A stretch of DNA of 61,012 nucleotides from an uncultured Bacteroidota bacterium (GTDB lineage: Bacteria > Bacteroidota > Bacteroidia > Bacteroidales > GCA-2748055). The number at the start of each line of letters is the position of its first letter. Position 1 is the first letter of the stretch. The translations under genes and the position numbers were made by a program. The notes under the pieces are model-generated. The model saw nothing but the letters and a program-made list of their open reading frames with translations, was not told where the DNA came from and ran no database searches. The stretch lies in contig CAKZNC010000065.1 in NCBI GenBank assembly GCA_937129385.1, positions 1 to 61,012 of the forward strand, read 5' to 3'. Positions 57,730 through 61,012 of the stretch are shown in pieces.

Positions 57730-59715
57730 CTATCGCACCTGGATCTTACCTGAGGATACAATCGTTTTACCAAGGTTATTGACAGATACAGAGTAGATAT
57801 ATATCCCGGCGTCGAGTCCGGAGAGTTCATACGCCCGGGTGACCTGACCGGCCATCATGTATTCACTGTCGAGTGTGCGGACGATCTTACCGGAAAGATC
57901 AACGATACGGATCTCCACCTGACTTTCATGCAACAGGTTGAAGCGTATGTTCAGAGATTCGCTGACCGGGTTCGGGAATGTTTCCACTTTGAAAGATGAT
58001 CTCGGTTCAATTTCCCTCTCCTTGAGTCCCACAATTTCTCCATCGAGAAACTTGACCAGGGTGATTCCTTCACCTCCCAGATTACCTGAATATTTCATCT
58101 CAGTGGAATTGTTCCAGTGCTCATGCACACCCAGGCTCTGTAACGGGCTGTCGTCGTCTTCCGGATCATAGGTAACGCCTTCGGGCCAGTATTCACTTGA
58201 GGCTGCTTGCTGCAGGTAGTCATCAACCCCGTCCTTCAATGGCCTGTCATTCCACAATTCAGCGTTGCCTTCTGAAGCCTCTTTTGCAAGCATGTCAAGT
58301 GATACTGATTCCAGTGCCACCTGGTCCTGGGAGACAAGGATGGAATTTGGCCAGTCATTGTTGAAAGGTGAAGAGACCCAAGGAATTGGAGGATCCGTAG
58401 CTTCAGTACTTCCAAAGAGTCCGTCCACCAGGAATAACAGGGTATTCTGACCCAACACTTCACTACCCATCAGGTCTACCTGAACCCTGTATTTGCCATA
58501 CCCAAGCCTGTTCCAAATATCGTTTTCCTCAGACAACAGACCGGGGTGCATGTGTGCAGCAGATTCTCTGGTGTGGCTTCCAAAATGATTTTTTGCGGTG
58601 AGCGTGATCCCGGCTCTGGCATGGGCTTTAAGGCAAGCGAGGTTGATCAGGTAATCGGCATCCACGAGCTGGTCAAAATAATGCTCGCTCACGGCACCGT
58701 TCATCTCATCTCCGTCATCTGAAAACCAAAGATCAACATTGGGATCCATCGTCAGCTCCGAACGTCCGAGTGAAGCGTAATCCCCCTTGTCACCAAAATT
58801 CACATCCGGGAAATCTGCTGAAATATATTCATAGGTATGTTGCCAGACATGCGACCTGGGATCGGCTACCCAGATGTCGCTTTCTGCAACACCCACCACA
58901 TTCACCAGGTTATCAATGATTGCATAGGTGACACCAGGAGTGGTTTCAGTAATAGGAGCTGTATTTGCCCTCCAACTGGTGTAATCTCTCTCCAGGGTAT
59001 TGTTGTCTGCCAGCCAGGATGATGTACCTTCATTGACCTTGATAAATATTGTTTCTCCTGCTTCGTAATCCACGTTACCCTTTCCTTTCTTGTCATTGAA
59101 ATAGGTAAACAGTGAACTCCATGCATCAGCAGGGGTGTCTTCCCGTGTAAGTAGTTTCAGGGAATTGTCAAGCATTTCGCCTATAACAGTCTGGTTCCAC
59201 TGCTCAGGGAGGTAAAAAGGTGTCTCCTGGCCATTGGTAAAGGTCTCTGTGGCAGCGGGATCCCATACCCAGACGACTCTTCCCGGATGGATGCCCTGTC
59301 CTGTTCCGATCGGGGCGTTTGGAGCAAAGACGGCTCGCTGGGCGTCTGCAGTTGATTTTGCCTGCAACTTTCCGGTGATCTGCACAGTTGCAAATGTTCC
59401 AAGTACCAGTCCCATCAGTACAAATGTCATTGCAGGGACATACCGAGTGTTTCTCCAGAGCTTGCCGGATCTTTTAAAGGCTGCAAATGCCCCCAGGTTG
59501 GCCATCAGCCAGATCACGAATGTTGACATGATCGGGGCCGCGGTCTTCATACATGGATATGCAGCACGGGACGGTTTGGGGATTACCCTCACAAGGAACC
59601 AGATCGTGGAGGCGACGCCCATGATGATAAACAGTATCTTACCTGGTATCCTGATGGATTTCAGTTTGTTGTAGACAGACAGCAGTTTTCCGCTGTAGCG
59701 ATTCTCATTTTTCAT
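57730..59715 (-). CDS. DUF362-domain protein with N-terminal helices and T9SS sorting domain
   Basis: The 661-residue product has three hydrophobic segments (about 26-44, 60-80, 94-112, with SRAAYPCMKTAAP between the first two), a DUF362 domain (ADYLINLACLKAHARAGITLTAKNHFGS), and at the end a T9SS type A sorting domain (ETFPNPVSESLNIRF ... SSGKIQVR). DUF362 is a domain of unknown activity, sometimes linked to iron-sulfur proteins. A polytopic N-terminus together with an outer-membrane export signal is unexpected; the third helix may act as the real signal peptide. It appears to be a single gene. Confidence 0.85.
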   Translation of the reverse strand: MKNENRYSGKLLSVYNKLKSIRIPGKILFIIMGVASTIWFLVRVIPKPSRAAYPCMKTAAPIMSTFVIWLMANLGAFAAFKRSGKLWRNTRYVPAMTFVLMGLVLGTFATVQITGKLQAKSTADAQRAVFAPNAPIGTGQGIHPGRVVWVWDPAATETFTNGQETPFYLPEQWNQTVIGEMLDNSLKLLTREDTPADAWSSLFTYFNDKKGKGNVDYEAGETIFIKVNEGTSSWLADNNTLERDYTSWRANTAPITETTPGVTYAIIDNLVNVVGVAESDIWVADPRSHVWQHTYEYISADFPDVNFGDKGDYASLGRSELTMDPNVDLWFSDDGDEMNGAVSEHYFDQLVDADYLINLACLKAHARAGITLTAKNHFGSHTRESAAHMHPGLLSEENDIWNRLGYGKYRVQVDLMGSEVLGQNTLLFLVDGLFGSTEATDPPIPWVSSPFNNDWPNSILVSQDQVALESVSLDMLAKEASEGNAELWNDRPLKDGVDDYLQQAASSEYWPEGVTYDPEDDDSPLQSLGVHEHWNNSTEMKYSGNLGGEGITLVKFLDGEIVGLKEREIEPRSSFKVETFPNPVSESLNIRFNLLHESQVEIRIVDLSGKIVRTLDSEYMMAGQVTRAYELSGLDAGIYIYSVSVNNLGKTIVSSGKIQVR

Positions 59716-59847
59716 TTGTTAATTAGTATTTGTTAGTTATGTCGCTGACAAAGTACTCAAAATGGATGGATTACCAAAAGAGCAGCGCCTATTTAACACA
59801 AATCAGCCAACTTGGAGATTGCAGGTTATGGACTTGAGCGAATGGAA

Positions 59848-59882
59848 CCGGGGCTGTATGGGTATTGATTGTACAGCCCCGG
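59848..59882. terminator. Hairpin downstream of the CBM9-like gene
   Basis: CCGGGGCTGTA (59848-59858) pairs with TACAGCCCCGG (59872-59882), a perfect 11-bp stem with a 13-nt loop. No clear T run follows on either strand, so termination is likely but not certain. Confidence 0.6.
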
Positions 59883-59899
59883 CAATTCATGAAAAATTC

Positions 59900-61012
59900 C
59901 TACTTGATGAATTTCCTGTTGATCACAGCTCCTCCACTGTGGATTTCCAGGATATAGACCCCGGATCCCAGGTCTTCAACAGGCAGAGTCTGGTTAAATT
60001 CCTGCTGTGATTTTGAAAAATAGAAGGCATTGTGTACCTGTCCGTTGATACCGATCACCCTGGCAAACACCTCACCATTGGTTTCAGAACTGAAACTTAC
60101 ACGAAGGTGGTTTTCAACAGGATTTGGATATAGATTTACAGATGCTTCCATTTCAGACAGTTCGATTCCGACAGTGGAGAATACCTGGAAATCAATTTCA
60201 ACAGTTTCCTCACCATCATTTGCGGAGACAGTCACATCGGCTGGTCCGACAAAATCATTGGTCGAACTTACCTTGAGTGTCCTTCCATTTAGTATCGAAA
60301 ACGTAAGTTCTTCGTCTTCACATGTCACCGCGTATGTAAGCGGATCATCGTCCGGATCGCTGAACATGGCATTCAGGTTTGCGATGATTGTCTCTTCAAT
60401 TCCCGGTTCTGAAACCGTAAAATCATCCATCTCCATCAACGCAGCAGGTGCCTGGTTGACGGCTGTTACCTGGAATTGCGTATTTGCCTGGAAGAGTGAT
60501 GGATCTTCAGCGATCACAGTGATCATTGCAGATCCTGTAAAGCCCGGTTTTGCTGTCGCTTTCAGGGCCGTGCCGTCTATGCTGACATCAATTGTTGATT
60601 TGGATGCAGCAACGGAGTAGGTCAATACATCTCCATCCTCATCGGCAAAGAATTGTGACAGATCTGTATGGATGGTCTGTTCCACATTTTTTGCAGGGAA
60701 TTCAAATTCATCCATTGCTGAGATCACTTCCGGTGCATGGTTGATCGCTGCTCCTGCCGCAGCCAGTGACAGTACCCCATAATCGTCGGCAAGCTTCCAG
60801 TGGTCATTGTAAGCCGCTTCTTCAACAGCTACAGACCCAAAGAAGTTGTCCCTTGACAGCGGATTTTCATTCGGGTTGTCGTTATCGCAATAGGCAACCG
60901 AGACCCCCAGCACCTTGCCTTCCGTCAGCTCTACCAGGGATGCAGACTTGTTCTCCGGATCATAGGTATCGTTGTGCACCTCCATGGCAAATTCCCAGAC
61001 CAGGCTGTTGCC
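59900..61012 (-). CDS. CBM9-like, cadherin-like T9SS protein, 3' part (5' end outside window)
   Basis: The minus frame is open to the window edge, so the ATG at 60985 is internal. The visible 370 residues start with the end of a CBM9-like sugar-binding domain (SLVWEFAMEVHND, VSVAYCDNDNPNENP, HWKLADDYGVLSL). Two cadherin-like or Ig-like repeats follow (LSQFFADEDGDVLTYSV and LNAMFSDPDDDPLTYAV), then a T9SS type A sorting domain (SVNLYPNPVENHLRVSF ... VINRKFIK). It is a surface protein that probably binds polysaccharide. Any catalytic part lies outside the window. Confidence 0.85.
   Translation of the reverse strand, partial: GNSLVWEFAMEVHNDTYDPENKSASLVELTEGKVLGVSVAYCDNDNPNENPLSRDNFFGSVAVEEAAYNDHWKLADDYGVLSLAAAGAAINHAPEVISAMDEFEFPAKNVEQTIHTDLSQFFADEDGDVLTYSVAASKSTIDVSIDGTALKATAKPGFTGSAMITVIAEDPSLFQANTQFQVTAVNQAPAALMEMDDFTVSEPGIEETIIANLNAMFSDPDDDPLTYAVTCEDEELTFSILNGRTLKVSSTNDFVGPADVTVSANDGEETVEIDFQVFSTVGIELSEMEASVNLYPNPVENHLRVSFSSETNGEVFARVIGINGQVHNAFYFSKSQQEFNQTLPVEDLGSGVYILEIHSGGAVINRKFIK

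Overview
The window reads as the chromosome of a member of the Bacteroidota, probably a marine or sediment glycan degrader; order and genus cannot be fixed from the sequence. The evidence is: RecF next to a DUF721/DciA protein, an ndk-DHH-gldI-FKBP cluster, four proteins with a C-terminal type IX secretion (T9SS) sorting domain, a CarboxypepD_reg-type TonB-dependent receptor, many lipoproteins, DUF1080 and sulfatase genes, and at least twelve exact copies of the Bacteroidota -7 promoter box TAnnTTTG.

Layout. 1-10.3 kb is housekeeping: the 3' end of yidC, ribH, a TPR membrane protein, recF, dciA-like, ndk, a DHH phosphoesterase, gldI-like and double-domain FKBP lipoproteins, an RsmI-type methyltransferase, a PhnP-like hydrolase and an MFS transporter. 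10.4-15.0 kb holds an unusual three-gene unit: two fused LeuC-LeuD (aconitase superfamily) hydro-lyases on either side of asnA. 15.2-20.6 kb has an orphan TonB-dependent receptor, a T9SS cargo protein, a tRNA-Arg(UCU) gene amid repeats with tRNA-like 3' ends, and a truncated FISUMP-domain pseudogene. 20.8-24.2 kb has a DoxX-barrel fusion protein, a VOC protein with a helix-turn-helix-like tail, and an iron-containing alcohol dehydrogenase. 24.3-34.9 kb is mixed metabolism and redox: MarC, a GH97 glycosidase, an SGNH hydrolase, three thioredoxin-fold proteins, a gluconate-dehydrogenase-like trio (subunit 3, GMC flavoprotein, nine-heme cytochrome c), a YdeI-like protein and a DHFR-like protein. 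35.0-39.4 kb carries a lipoprotein FAD oxidoreductase, an orphan ECF sigma factor, and a divergent ferredoxin/HcpR-like regulator pair sharing a perfect 20-bp palindromic operator. 39.4-61 kb is accessory carbohydrate metabolism: two formylglycine sulfatases, a TAT-signal isomerase/epimerase, two DUF1080 proteins, DUF4380, hydroxyacid dehydrogenase, TonB, a flavinylated lipoprotein, SMP-30 lactonase, a Gfo/Idh/MocA oxidoreductase paired with DoxX, a GH78 rhamnosidase-like enzyme, a DUF362 protein and the 3' end of a large CBM9-like T9SS protein.

How it fits together. The second half looks like scattered catabolism of sulfated or rhamnose-containing polysaccharides without a local SusC/SusD pair: sulfatases, GH78 and GH97 outside the cytoplasm, then lactonase, DUF1080, isomerase and oxidoreductase steps. 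Electrons may leave through the GMC/cytochrome unit and the flavinylated lipoprotein. The observations I think most likely to be new are the DoxX-oxidoreductase coupling, seen once as a fusion and once as a gene pair with the same RR-type linker, and the LeuCD-AsnA-LeuCD unit, whose two hydro-lyases both lack the usual substrate-specificity loop residues. No integrase, transposase, phage or CRISPR gene was seen.
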